Counted from the first letter of the stretch, positions 50,386-63,300 are shown. The stretch: DNA of 64,000 nucleotides from Gymnogyps californianus (GCF_018139145.2 NC_059500.1:34081437-34145436), one strand, 5' to 3'. The notes: generated by a model not told the origin, from the letters alone. Numbers and translations are program-made.

Positions 50386-52378
50386 CAGTTCTGTACAGAA
50401 TTACATCTCCCAGCTGTGCAAGTGTAGCATTTTCCTGGCCAGGATACTTTACTCTTGAGGCACCAGCAGTGCTTTGTGGTGCTGCTGAGTGTATTCTGAA
50501 CGTCTCACCATCTGAGTTCAGAAGCAGGGTTTATGCTGGCAGGAGTGAAGTTCAGACAGAAGTGCGTCTACACCCTGGAGAAAGCGAGTAAACAAAGTCT
50601 TTTTTGGTATTTGTCAATTAAGGTCATATGGTATTCTATACAAGTAGCAGCAGCCTCTCTCATATGTTAGTCACTGAGTGAAAAAAATAATGGATTTATC
50701 AAAACCACCTTTTCTTACCTATTTGGAATGAAAAGCCATTTAGACCTAAACATTTAGGGCAAGGAAACCACAGAAGACCTGCAGAAGACACTTTTATCTG
50801 TTCTGTTAGACACCAATATCTCTTTGATCACTTGCTTTTACTTAGTCTGCATCTCAGTCTCAGATGGCCTTTGAGTGGAAAACAGTGCCAACTGTGATTG
50901 CCAGGCTGCTTTCTGTTTTACTACCTTTACTGCCTTCCGTGGCATTTCAAGATACCAACACTGATCCTGAGCCACAACTGACTTGTAATTTCTGTTATTA
51001 TTACTTAGTGAGAATAAGTGCTGAGTGTAAGGAGTCACTTGAGGGATCAAGTACGAGTAACAATGATTTTCTGAGGCCAGACAGTGTGGGGAAGAGTTTG
51101 GACTTGCCATAGCTTACGGAGCATATCAACCGGGGTACACATCAAAGTTATGTAAGAACCATTTCATACAGTTTTCCTAAGGAAATGCCACAATGATCCC
51201 TTTGGTATCAGCAGTACTTAAAAAGGGGGATACTCACTGAGGATTTTTTTGCCAGGCCTTTTGCAAGACGATAGTTTTCAATAGGTGCAATTTCATTTAC
51301 AATTACACTTTAGTTACACAGGATAATTTTACATGACGACTTTTATCGGGCAGTTTTTCTCAAGATTTGTACATCACGTTTATTATCTGGTAAGGACGCT
51401 ACACAGGATGGACAGCTGAGTCTGATTCAAATGACTACTGGAAGCTGTAGGAGCCAAGAAGTTCTTAACAATCCTTAACAATTGACAATCCGTAATATCT
51501 TTGCTGGCACTGTAGTTGGAGCCGGTGCACCAATAAAGAATGACAGAGAACGCTATACTCTCTTACTGTTTTTGAGAACAGAAATGGAGCTCCCAGCCAC
51601 TTGTAACACCTGTGTTTCTTTTGCTAGGTTCTCAGCCTAACTTGTACCTATACAAACTATCATTAGGGTATTTAGGAGACATACATGTCTATATATGCAT
51701 AATAGGAGACAAAAAGGAGTATTAAAAAGTAATAAGGGTATAGTTATTCTGTCGCACTTGGTTTTTTAATAGCTGTTTTTCATTAGAAATAATACTGTTG
51801 TATTTTTGTATTTATTACCTGAAAAATATACCCTAATTTTATAATACAACAGCAAAACAGAATTAATATGCCAATGAACCTTGACTTCCAGTGCATCGGG
51901 TTTCCTGCAGTTAAGACTATTGTCCTTAACGTTATTTTTTATTTACATTTTTTCATTCTACTGCTCTGTATTGTGGAGTGGAAGGGGACTGTACTCCAAT
52001 GATTCAAACAGGAGGCTATCTGTCTTTTAGATTTTCATAATTATTTGGGTGATTCCTTCCTGAAATCATTCTGCAGTGCAGGGAAGTTAGAACACAAAAA
52101 TTTTAATGTCACACTCCATCAGATCCATTTGCTAAACCTTTATAAAATATATAGAACTCTGTAGGCTTTAGGTTTGTAAGACGTGTTTAGTTGGCAACAG
52201 TAGGCTATATCTCTGTTATAGTAATAGAGATTAGTATGTCATTCATTAAAATATATACAGCAGTCTGTCATGAGGAAAATAGTTTTCTGAAAGATTAAAA
52301 ATCTTCTGTTATTTTGATGTAAAGTTTATGCAAAGGGGTTCTATTAATGGTATCTGTATTTAATATTTGTGAAATGAT
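50386..52378. other. Non-coding stretch upstream of the ancient repeats
   Basis: AT-rich, no exon or named repeat recognised. A small ATTGACAATCC/TTAACAATCC-type duplication lies near 51467-51490. Confidence 0.6.
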
Positions 52379-52535
52379 CTTGGAGTTGAGATCAGGATTT
52401 CAGATGCTGGCTCTGGCAATGCCTCATTATGAGGTTCTGGGTGAGTCATGTCAACTTTGTTTGTTTTTTCATCTATAAAACTGAGATGATAACATAAATT
52501 TATACCCACAGGGATATTTGCAAGATTAATTACAT
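52379..52535 (+). mobile_element. MIR-like ancient SINE remnant
   Basis: The order of segments follows the mammalian-wide/amniote MIR core: GATGCTGGCTCTGGCAATGC, then TTCTGGGTGAGTCATGTCAA, TTTTTTCATCTATAAAACTG, AGATGATAACA, and ACAGGGATATTTGCAAGATT with AATTA. This matches the MIR succession of 'gctctgccac', 'gggcaagtcac', 'cctcatctgtaaaatgggga' and 'agggttgttgtgaggatt'. It is heavily diverged, as expected of an element older than the bird-mammal split. The comparison is from memory. Confidence 0.68.
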
Positions 52536-52542
52536 AGGCTGA

Positions 52543-52638
52543 GATCCAGCAAAGCACTTAAGTGTAAATGAGTCTTTAAGTATATGAATAGTTCTATGGA
52601 AAGCAATATTATTCCTTTCTTGAGCGTTTTGCTGGATG
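52543..52638. repeat. Ancient palindromic (foldback) repeat
   Basis: The arms ATCCAGCAAAGCACTTAAG (52544-52562) and CTTGAGCGTTTTGCTGGAT (52619-52637) are inverted repeats matching at 16 of 19 positions. The centre (TTCTATGGAAAGCAATATTA) is a decayed palindrome. Similar 'ATCCAGCAAAGCACTTAAG' foldbacks recur in sauropsid genomes in my recollection, but I cannot name the family. It abuts the MIR-like element. Confidence 0.65.
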
Positions 52639-53594
52639 AGTACTTTAATGCCTGTACGGTGTTCTGAGAAAGTGACAGATTGTAAAAATGCTTAGAAATA
52701 TAAATAGGAAGTGTATTACTTCAGGATTGGCCTCTCTTTATATTTTTTCTTTTTGTTTAATCTGGGCCTCTCTCTCATGGTTTCTTTTGTGATAAGCCAA
52801 CAAAATAGATCTTAGTTATGCTGCTGTTTTTATTTTATAAAAGTGAGTTTGTATTTATATTCAGGTAAGAGGCAATAGAAGGAATGGCTTTCAGTGAATG
52901 AACATGTGATTATAAGAAAATAAAATTGTCTGATGTACCTAAAATCAGATTCATTAAGCTGTCTAAAACACTCAAAGCACTACAGAAATAGCCACATGGT
53001 TCTTTGGCAGTGTCTGAATAAGCCATGGGCTTGTATCATATTTCTATTTGGTGAAATTCAGGTACCTACATACATGATAGAGTTTTTTGTTGGTGTGTTT
53101 GTTTTTAAATTAGTCACTTCTGTGCTTTTGAAAAAAATACTGCTCGATGAGAGATTGCTGTTGAGGGCATCCAGGGAAACCTGCACTGTAATTACCAGCT
53201 GTGTATATATTTGCCTTGCATCTTCAACAGATTTCTTCACCATGTATTTGAAGTTGAAGCTTAACTACACTTCATTCTGGTCTTAGCAGTGACCAGCGGT
53301 GATCCAGAATGAGGTGGGAAGCACGAGCTAGTAATCGGGGCTCACCATTTTGCCTTGAGGGCTAGCTGACAGTTAGACTTTGTGGGGTCAGCAGTATTTT
53401 TACCACATTCTATCCTGTTTTCAGTGAATTTTCATTCTAGTTCATCATGATTTTATTGAATTTGTTTATGTCCATGGAGGTGACTTTTATTCTTCTTTCT
53501 ATTATAAAAAGTAAAACTTTCAGAGGAAAAATACTTTATTCGCTACTTTTGTGAAGACATAATGTAAGTTAATTATTTTATGTTATTTTTTAAG
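52639..53594 (+). other. SLC27A6: Sequence immediately upstream of the first visible SLC27A6 exon (intron end)
   Basis: Must be intronic at least at its right end, since the exon at 53595 starts inside a codon after a T-rich tract and AG. No upstream exon is visible in it. Confidence 0.7.
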
Positions 53595-53801
53595 ATTTGC
53601 TTGGGACACTGGAAGAAATTCTTCCTAACCTCCAAAAAGACATTAGTGTTTGGATAATGACCAAAGACTCCACTTTTCCAAGTGTGCGTACCCTTCTAGA
53701 CAAAATAGAGGCTGCATCGGAAGACCCTGTTCCGGTTAACCGACGCTCTGCCAACAACCTCAAGTCATCTGTTTTATATATATTTACTTCAGGAACAACA
53801 G
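53595..53801 (+). CDS. SLC27A6: SLC27A6 internal coding exon (ATP/AMP-binding signature, first part)
   Basis: This is an internal exon of a fatty-acid transport protein / very-long-chain acyl-CoA synthetase, a membrane-bound enzyme that couples long-chain fatty-acid uptake to acyl-CoA formation. The acceptor is a T-rich tract ending in AG at 53593-53594 and the donor is GTACAG at 53802. The exon is 207 nt: 2 nt finishing a split codon, 68 codons and 1 nt, so both flanking introns are phase 1. The reading begins LLGTLEEILPNL and ends YIFTSGTTG, the first half of the adenylate-forming (ATP/AMP) signature; the rest, LPK, is on the next exon. The pattern of conservation fits SLC27A6 better than SLC27A2 (known family sequences, recalled rather than searched). 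The reading frame is open with no damage. The preceding coding exon is not visible in this window. Confidence 0.9.
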
Positions 53802-55988
53802 GTACAGGTCTGCTAAAGAGTCTCTGTTTTCCTTCAGGTTTCATCTAGAAACCTGATTTTCTGAAACTCTAATCTTTTTGGTTCATCTTTTCATAGTAGA
53901 TTATCATATTTCTTATCTAGAAGCATTATGGTAGAAAATAAGCACGTTTCTTGCCAGTGACTGTTTATATCCAGTGGTTTATGGGCTTCTCTTCTTCTTC
54001 TCCCTGCCACATTGCGCAAATACTATGAGAAGCTTTACCTCTTACTACTTCACAGCTAAGGTGTTTATAAAACGTTTTGCTTTTTCAGTGAGTTTACAAT
54101 AATAAATATTATTTTGTGATCATATGCCACTGCCTAGCTAATGTAGCTAACATTGTATCTAGAAGTTTAAAAAATCTTCAAACAAGCAAATAGACATTTG
54201 GTTTTTCTTCATTAAGTCACGTTCTATGCAGGTCACTGCAGAGACAGAAAATAGGATTAAGTTACTAGCCTTTTAGTTTAGAAACAGATGGCTGAATTTA
54301 TTACCAGTGCTCCAGCAGCTAAGAAGCTAAGACTTCAAAAAACCTGATCACTGACATGAAAAGCAGCATGATGTTGTTAAGCAGACTGGCATTCTCATTC
54401 AGTTTTAAACACAACAGTTTTAGTCCCAAGAAGATGTAAAATGAAGATGTGTTTTATGGCTTTGTTCCCTTGTACAAATAATTATTTAATTTTCTTTGCT
54501 TTGGGTTCTGGGGAAAATTAGGAAATAAAAATGTCAGTCCAGAATAAAAAAATTAGGTAGAAATATTGTCAAGAGGTCAGGTATGTTTCTAATACTACTA
54601 GTATAAATGTGGTTGAGCTTGCTGGTTAGAAGTAAGGCGTTTTAGCTAAAAAATATTGTAGAATTCTTCAGGTAGGAGGATTTTGTTCTTATAACTGCAT
54701 TCAGAATATCTGTGTGAAGTCTCAAATTTTAGTTATGTAGAATTTAAAATACTTTTGAATGCTTGTATGTATTACGTTAATTTACATTGGATTTCTTTTA
54801 TGTACCATGTAACTAAAAGAATCAAGTTTGTTTAGTGTGAAGAGTATGGAATAATTAATTCTAATCTGAAGTAACTGAGCATTTTCACACTTCTTGATAA
54901 AGCGAGAGCATAGTGTTGCTCCTAAGATCAATGACTGGTAAACTTAGTTAAAAGAAAGAAGTGTCTTGCACGGTCTGTCGTCAGCTGTCTGTAAAGGCAA
55001 AAGGAAAATACTCAAGACTCTGTAGAGCACTTCTTGCTATAAGTGGTTCATTGGCAACATAGGCTTATTGCCTTTTCTCTTTAGTGTGATGGGTTTTGGA
55101 ATAGCTTTGAAGCGTAGCTAGAATCTCCATAGCTTACACTGCCAGTTAACAGCTCTCGTTAAGTCTTCGAATGAACAGTAGCTTTGCTAGAATAGGTGAG
55201 AAAACTTGCTGAATGATTGAATTTTTTGAAATTTTTAACAGTTGTCACTGTTCATCATCAGGACTCAGCAGAAATTTGTGTGTGTGTGTGAGAACATCTA
55301 TGAAGCAAGAACGCATCCCCTACTCAAAATAATGGGTACCAGAGTAGTAGCCCAAGAAGCTCTTGCCTGTGAGTCTGCGTGTTGCTGAGCAGAAATTCTG
55401 TGCTGAACTTGAAGAAACTCATTAAGAAGAACCTAACTGGAGTGGACTTTTTGCTGGATTTTTTTTTTTTTTTAATTCTACATAGTCTTCATAGCGTGCT
55501 AAAAAAATAGGTAGATTTAGATGTACACATCTTAGATAAGCACCCACTACATGATCTACTTCGTGTAGATCCCGTATTACAGTCACTATGACTCTTGCCT
55601 GAAAGAGATCTAGTGTGATGTATGTTAAAGGAAGTCCGTATGTACAGTAAATGCTTTTGGCCCTTTGTTGGCTCTGTATAATTTGATAGCATGCTAACGA
55701 TGGAGCTTCTTCATGTTTCCACCTATTTGAATTGACTTCACATCAGATTAAATGACTAACAGACGAGGTTACAAACTGGCGTATGTATCTTTATGTGTAC
55801 AGAGCAAACATGCAATACTGTATTAAACAGCCAGTTGTCTATTAACGGCCGTCTAAACAGGTGGCTGAAAATTTGGTTACGGAAGAAAGAATTGATTCTT
55901 TTATGATTTTAGAGACCTTACGCAGGAAAAAAAAAATTGAGTTCTGCTTAAGAGAAGCTTTATGCATGGTTTTCTGTTTTCATTCCAG
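53802..55988 (+). other. SLC27A6: SLC27A6 intron (phase 1) between the first two visible exons
   Basis: GT-AG intron of 2187 nt that interrupts the ATP/AMP-binding signature. It is AT-rich. It holds a short TG run near 55276-55289, a T-run near 55460-55473 and an A-run near 55927-55937. I see no other exon, LINE or LTR in it. Confidence 0.85.
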
Positions 55989-56147
55989 GTCTTCCAAAGG
56001 CCGCAGTCATCAGTCACATGCAGGTTCTTAAAGGAGCTGCTGGACTGTGGGCTTTTGGTGCTGCTGCAGAAGACATCATTTATATTACTCTGCCTCTTTA
56101 TCACAGTGCAGCATCTCTTCTTGGCATTGGTGGATGCATTGAATTGG
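55989..56147 (+). CDS. SLC27A6: SLC27A6 internal coding exon (completes AMP-binding signature)
   Basis: This is the second visible exon of the same gene, 2187 nt after the previous one. The acceptor is TTCCAG at 55983-55988 and the donor GTAGGG starts at 56148. The exon is 159 nt: 2 nt, 52 codons and 1 nt, joining in frame at both ends. It begins by completing the glycine codon of TSGTTG and continues LPKAAVISHMQVL, so the nucleotide-binding loop is split between two exons. Further on it reads DIIYITLPLYHSAA and then LGIGGCIEL, both hallmark segments of FATP/ACSVL proteins. The run WAFG and the segment VISHMQVLKG favour SLC27A6 over SLC27A2 and other paralogues (recalled family knowledge). 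The frame is intact. A longer open frame in another register crosses this exon and is only a shadow. Confidence 0.92.
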
Positions 56148-57192
56148 GTAGGGCTCGTTTCATTTAATTGTGTTGTTAATAGAGAATTAATTATTATAAA
56201 AATGTATAAAACACACTTGGGTTCACTGCCATTAGGGAAACTAATGCTTTGCTGAAATGAAATGAATAGCCTTCTCGGAATAGCTTTATGTTTCTGTATT
56301 TTGGGGATGGCGGTGTGTTGTAATAGCGAAGGATCTCTTACAAGCTATCTTTGTGGTACTGGAGAAGAATTCTTTGTAGTCATTTGTGTCACAAGTGTTT
56401 TTAGTTTCTTTTAGATTTAGGTAAAAAGGAATTTAAGGACATATGTCATGTTGGCAGTGTGTATAGTGCGTTAGTATATATACAGACTAAGCATTGTACG
56501 GTGGAATAGAACTAAAATGTATTTTGGTGAACTTAAAAAGACTGACAAATACATTTATAGTAAACATTCAGCTTTGTCATGTATCATTAGACGATATATA
56601 ACTTTTTTCCCATTTAATTTGTGTACTGTTTCGGCACAGACAATAAAATACGTATTTTACTGCGACAATGTAGGTATCCTCAATGACTCTCTTATAAAAG
56701 ATTTATTTAGAATTTGATGGCAAATATTTCCTGTTTTCGGAAGCATCGAGGACAAGTCAGACCAAGGGAAAGATCACTGGATTATGGATTAATTCTGTCT
56801 GAATCTGCATTGATGAATACTTTCTGTGTTGAAAAATGAGGTTTCAGTGATACCCAAATGGTTTGCTAATTCAGGCTGACTTTTCTGGATATTTTCAGTT
56901 AAACTCTTTTGAGTAATGGTACAACACCAACAAAGAGAAGCTGTCTTCTTGCTTTTAACCTCTTATCTATCAGTTTACTGTCTCACCAAGGAGGAGACTG
57001 GGTTCATCTCCCATCTTTGTCTACCAGGTTTGAACACGTCTTCTAATAAAACAGCTTAAATACCATATAGTTCTCTGAACGAGGCTGCTCTTAGTTCCTC
57101 TTATGTTCTATTTTGTAGAAATGGTGAACATAGCTAGCTAAGCTGCCATATAGAGAAAATGCTTCATTTCCTTTTCTACTGTTTCCATAAAG
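56148..57192 (+). other. SLC27A6: SLC27A6 intron (phase 1) between the second and third visible exons
   Basis: GT-AG intron of 1045 nt, AT-rich, with no recognisable repeat or RNA gene. The phase matches the preceding intron. Confidence 0.85.
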
Positions 57193-57317
57193 GTGCAACC
57201 TGTGTGTTAAAAACGAAATTCTCAGCCAGTCAGTTTTGGAGTGACTGCAAAAAGTACAATGTGACTGTCATCCAGTACATTGGAGAACTTTGCCGTTACC
57301 TTTGCAGCCAGCCAGTG
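57193..57317 (+). CDS. SLC27A6: SLC27A6 internal coding exon (FATP core segment)
   Basis: This is the third visible exon, 1045 nt after the previous one. The acceptor AG is at 57191-57192 and a strong donor GTAAGT starts at 57318. The exon is 125 nt: 2 nt completing a glycine codon and 41 codons, so the following intron is phase 0. The protein reads [20 protein letters not shown], then [18 protein letters not shown] and SQPV. The FSASQFW and [11 protein letters not shown] blocks are diagnostic of the FATP/ACSVL family, and GATCVLK matches SLC27A6. In family members the next exon carries a DHKVR-type segment; I could not find it between here and 64000. Together the three exons encode about 163 residues, roughly a quarter of the usual ~620-residue protein. 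Confidence 0.92.
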
Positions 57318-60300
57318 GTAAGTGGAACCAAAATGATGGCTTTCATCTGTAAGTGCTATGTACGTTTATTGTTCTTCATGTGGTTATGTTAAAAGGGAAA
57401 TAAAACCGTACTGAACCTGTCCCTCTGCCCTTCTTTTTATGTGAGGTTCTTCAGATATTTGGTGATCTGTAGACGATAAAAAACCCAAATGGCTTGAATC
57501 AGGAAGATATTAAAGTTACAGCATTTCGAGACTAAAAACTGATTCAGTATCATTTGGTGAAAAAATACTATTTTACAGTTTCACAATGTAAGTTCAGAAA
57601 AGCAGGATTACTGTCCAATGTCTTTCAGAATTTTCAAAACTTTGTTTCTTGGCACATAAGTATATCGGAGGTCTCGAGTTTTGTAGGTCATGTTTTAGCA
57701 CTGTTTTGGCTTGTGGAATGTGCTTGTTTTGAGACCATCGAAACCATATTTTAAAATTTGGAAGGGGGTTGGTCTAGGTTAGCAGGTCAAAGGAAGAATG
57801 CCTTTTGTTCCAATTAGAAAGCTATTCCAGACAACAAAGCTAGTTTTGGTAAAGTGACATTCCTCTCTGAAACTGTGTTAGCCCTAACTTGAAGATACTT
57901 CTTTTCCCTTGGCCGTCAGTGGTGTGGTGGTCTATCTACATGGTATCGAGTACAGAGTATGCTGAACCTGTTGTAATTACCAAGTATAGCTGACTCAGGT
58001 TCTAACTGAATTAACTCTTGAGCTGGCTGTTTTCTGGTATGTTTTCTGTAGCTACCCATTGACAACAGAGAGAGCCCAAGATGTTTAGACTAAGCTAAAT
58101 GCCTAACATTCATTGGAATTAATTCAAGATGTATAGAATAATAGAGACAGAACGGATATAACCTGTTGCGTAGCAAACGCAACTGAATTTCTGTCCTCAA
58201 ACGCTTGTGCTAAATGTGTCAAAACGAATATGAAACAAACATTCATAGTCCAGTATAAACTAAAATTCATCTTGCTAATGCTGGCAACTTCCATCCATTT
58301 ATGAGCTGCAGGTTGTCCTATTGTGTTTCAATAATAAATCCTAAATGTTACATCATACATTATCTTACCTGGTTAAGCATTTTAATAAAGGACTTTACAC
58401 AATTACTTATGATCATAAACAGCTTCTATTTCGAATACTAAATAAAAATAAATAACAGCTTCCAAGTACCTGTATAACTTTAAGCAAAAAGAACTGTATC
58501 CTCTTTTAATTTAACAAAATGTTTAGAACACAAAGAGAGTTGTGAAAATGTACAGAAGTTGGATGCAACGCAACTGTTATCTCTTTGAACATTCTCCCTT
58601 TGCCTCTATCATAATTTCATTTTGTGATTTCAAAAAAATAATCAGTGGTTTATTTCCTTTTCAGTGAATTTTATTGAATTGACTCATCTCTTAGGAAATG
58701 GTGCCCATATTTCAAATTAATTCACCCCAAAATTCTTTTATAATCCAAGTCCTCATTTTATGATTTTCCAGAATAACCTCCTCCTTAAGCAGTGTTCTAA
58801 TAATTTGAAGAGAAGGCAAATCGGTCTTGTTTTCCATCAGAATAACAATTTGCATTAATATCTCAAGTTGCTGACCAAAGAATGGAAAAGGTCAGTGTTC
58901 ATAAGACATCGGATTTTTTTTTCCTGAAAAGTTTCAGAAGTATGTTGAAGTAATGTAGTGGTGGGTCATAGATCCTACAGCGCTATCCATGCATGCCTCA
59001 GCAAAGAGACTGTTCTTGAATTAAAGAGGGCATAGCTGATGTCCCAGTGACCACCACTGCCTGTGATGTGAAGCCAGAATAGTGATACCTTTCTCTCTCT
59101 GTTTCTTTTTTTTTTTGGTGTGGGGTTTTTTTTAATTTATTTTTGTTTGTTTTTTAACTTTATAATAAAAGAAACAGAAAGTGACAGGATAACGAAAAAT
59201 CAAGTTAAAGACCATAAGGAAAATCAAAACATATGAAGGGCCTAGCTTTTATAAATTGTGATTTTTCTTCATTGTAGGCTAACAAGATTTCCCCAAAGTC
59301 ATCTCCCTTCTCTCCAACACTTCCCAACTTTTGCTGTGTTTGCAGCCTGAGATATTAATTGTTCCCCTTTTCTGTCCTTTAACTGTACAGTTAAAGCATG
59401 GCATTTTGTTTTACCCATTGTATCCTGTTCAGTATCTTAACGCAAGAATGATAATGGACTTCATTTTCTAAAGCACACTCTTTCATTTTTAAATCTTTAC
59501 CAAACCATCATGAAGTTAAAGGAGTTTTAACTTTTGCAAATAAAGTTATTTATACCATCGTTAACTATTTATATACGATATACTCTATTTAAACCATCAT
59601 TAAGTATATAACTATTCTATTTATTAATTTATGTGCATACTTTCTAGGAGCTGGCATGTCTAAACTCTTTGCTCCGTGAGGCTATGGGGTTTTTTGGTTT
59701 GGGGTTTTTTTTTGCTAGCTGGCTAAAGAGAAACCTAATGTACTTTATCAAGAAAAATTAAAAATATGAAATTAATCAGTTTGACAGCTAGGTACATGAA
59801 GAAAAATAGTAAGTATTTGTCAGGTTAAAACTGGAAGAGAAACATGTTCACACAAATAAGTGGGAGGATTTTAAATATGCTATGCAATCCGTTATTATTT
59901 TTCAAGTAGGTGAAATAATTTGCCAAGTTGTTGTCTCTTTAAGTTTCATTAACTTAGAAGTACTATATATACTGGCAGCATGAGAAAGATATGGCTAATA
60001 CAAGTTTTAAAGCTCTGTGAAGATATTATGTGGGCAGTGTTCTCAAGGTTAGAGTACTATAAAGCCCTTCTAATGAACATAGATTAAAACCATAGCAATT
60101 ATCTTAAGGGCTTCTTTTGTTTCTTAACACTAAACTTGACCTAAATGGTATATTTCTAATAGTTGGAGGCCACAGTGTGGCCTCTTATTTCATAGATTTT
60201 GAACAGAACTTTTGGCAACTCTCTGTGGTAGCATATAGACTCCTGGTGTAGCTTTCCTTATTAGTTTTGTCTTGTTTGATCTTTCTGCCTCCCACGCACA

Positions 60301-63300
60301 TCTGCAACAGCTCTTGAAGACTCTTTTGCAGTAGAATTTTTCTGAAACCTGTTCTGCATCCAGTTAGGTTTAGTAACCTGTTGTCTGGAAAGAACATTTG
60401 TTAGAAAAGGGAGTTGTCTTTTTTCTTTAAGTACGAGTACGAGTATGAAGACCCTGCGTTATGTGGCATTCATAGATTTTGCAGGGCTCCTAAATAAGTG
60501 AGTAATCCTCATGCCTACCCTCTTTCCAAGCTCTTTTTCTGCAGTCTTTTGATCATAGTGAAAGTACAAGAGCCAGCATTGATGGCTTGTAGCCATCAGT
60601 AGCTACAAAATGGATCCTGCTCTAAGATACTAGCATGACTACACCAGTAAGTATGGCATAGCATAGCTCCCTATATCCTATCTAAGCAAAGGCCTCGGAA
60701 ATACTTCTCTGCTAATCCGTGGATGTATTTTCCTTAGGGGGTTGCAACACATTTAAAATTTAGCATTTAAAGTGTATACAAAATCTTCCTAATGCACTTG
60801 CAGATTTATTTCAAATTTGAAGTAATGAGCTATTTAAATAATACATTGCGTCCTGAAGCTTTTGGAAAGATATGAATGGTAAGGCAGCATCTCTTTCCTG
60901 CTTTTCTGTAAAGGAGGCCTGAATCCTAAAGTGGTTTACAAACAGAGGTTAGAAATCAGTTTTCTTGATCATTATGTCCTGTCTTCTACTCTCATAAGCT
61001 GTCATATGTTATGACATTAATTGTATGATTTATGATACCTTGTATGAACCTGGTAAGCTCTCTATTAAAACCAGAGTTCACTTCTACTTGTATTCAAAGT
61101 CTATTTCACAATTAATTATATCATTGCTTAGAAATTTTCTTTCAGTATCTGTCTCGTTTTATGTCCATTTGGTATTGAGCCAATGTTATCCTTTGGCATC
61201 AGTAACGTTTCCTATTTCCTTGGGCTTACCTCAAGTGTATAAGACAATGTGCATCAGCTTTCAGACTTTATTTTGTTAAGCCGAAGCAAGCCAATCTCTC
61301 TACTAGATCCAGTTTGGCCAAGGTTTCTTTGGATGGGATTAAGCTCTCTGAAGTGACTTCAGAAAAGATGCTTAAGGATTTATTTTATTAAAACTCTTCT
61401 GGGTTATAACAATAGTAATTCAGAAGGAGAAAACAAGGAAGCCAATGCTGCTGGGATAAGCAAACAGAATGAACACTTATTTCCCTGCTGTTGACTCAAG
61501 TGTTGTGGGAAGGGCTGTAAGAATGGGGTTTCTATATGTTGGATAGCGCTGTCTCCCACCTAGAAACAGGTTTCTTTGGAGGAAGGGAATTTGATAGTCA
61601 GGTAAGGAAGGAGAAATGAGTCAGCAGGCACTTCTCTACAATGCAGGTTTTACTTGACATCACATTTTATTCCCTGTTAAACTTTAGTCCATTTATGTTC
61701 AGTACTGGAAATTGTTCTTATCATTAACATGTGGAGTGGAAATTTGTCAAGCCCCTTGCAGGTTTTCAGCATAAACTTTTTATTAAATAGCCCAAACCAG
61801 TAATGTGTCACAATTACAGACAACCCCATCTGCACCTTCCGGTTGAAGTCTCTGAATAATCTCTAGATGTCATTACAATTTTATTTACTGGGGGGAATTT
61901 TGCAATTTATTTCTTCTTCTAGTAACCTGTGTTTTTTTAAACAAGTCTTCAACCACTTGCATATGTCGTAAGCAGACATCATTCTTAATCCAAGTTGTTA
62001 CTGATTTACTACAGTATTAACAGTGCCTGAAAGGAGAATTTAACGCTGTACATGCCAGTAGAGAAAACAGAATTTTTAGACTAAGAACTTATTCAGCACA
62101 TCTGAAAGGAAGCTTAGAAATGGACCTGACATTTGGAAGCTTGTATTTTTTCCCTCCAGCCTATGTTAGTTGATCTAATTAAAAATATACTTTCTATGAC
62201 AACCAACTCTGTCTGCGCTTTAAACTGCCATGACTACAACAACAGTATTATTTTTAAAAAGTGGGTTTAAAAGCAGCTTATAATCCTGTCCATTTTGGCT
62301 ACTGCCTTCTGATATTTAAATATACTGGCATACCTCTCGTGGACTCCATCCATCCACGTGATGATTCTGTGTCTGTTTTCTCATTCTTCCCACTAATAAT
62401 GGTAAAGGTTTTCAGGTTTTCTTCCTGAAAAAGTCTTCTGTAATGTTCCTAGAGTTCCTTTGGCCCTAGGAAGCATTGGTTTTCCATACCCAAAACAGCA
62501 CTGAAGGCTAGTTGCGATGTCAGCTACTGGTTCTAGCATGGTGGTTCAAGACTTTTCTGAGTCTTTAAGAGGTCATATAACTGGAACCAATTTCCTTCCT
62601 TCCAGCTTCTTTTCCTAGATACTCATCTTTTGGCTTAAACTAGTGGAGTCATGCAGAAAATGTCCTGATAGTTAAGCCTAGAAATCACTATCCCTCACAA
62701 AGGGAAGCTTCATATTGCCCAGAGAATACTGTGTGCGATATGGAGCACAACAAATAATCTGTGCGTGCTTTAATTCCGTGAATTGACCTTTGGAAAGTTT
62801 TGTGTAATTTGTTTTGACTTGTGGGCTCCTGGGGCAATCGCCAAAAATACAATGACCTACTTCGTATTACTGGGTGGAACACAGACAAAAGTGACTTTTT
62901 TTTGTTGGTAGATATTTTCTGAGGAAATAGAAGTACAGCTCAAGAAAACATTTCCTATTAGAAGAGCTAAAGGAAGAGAACTCCTGTTGGAATCTAATCC
63001 TATTAGATTATCAGGAGATTGATTAATGAAAGTGTGGTGAGAGTGACCTATACTAAACAGCAACCAACCAGTTCCTGAACTGGAAAGATGTGTCCTGTTC
63101 CTAGACTTCCTGTTCCTTTCTTATGGTGCATCTGTTCAGTACCCTTCCTCTTTTCTTTTACTTGTATTTTTAAATTTGGGTATGTATTTTGCTCAAAAAA
63201 TCTAGTTGCAATTTATAATTAGGCATTACTGAAAAGTGAATCTAAGCACGCATCTTGAAGAATTTATTCCATCTGTCATCATAATGGCAGTAGGATAGCT

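Noticed and set aside
55962..56255. Plus-strand 97-codon frame overlapping the second SLC27A6 exon
   Set aside because: Different register from the conserved FATP reading and runs through splice sites; a shadow frame.
60166..60184. Perfect 8-bp hairpin GAGGCCAC/GTGGCCTC
   Set aside because: Short enough to occur by chance in 64 kb and has no context.
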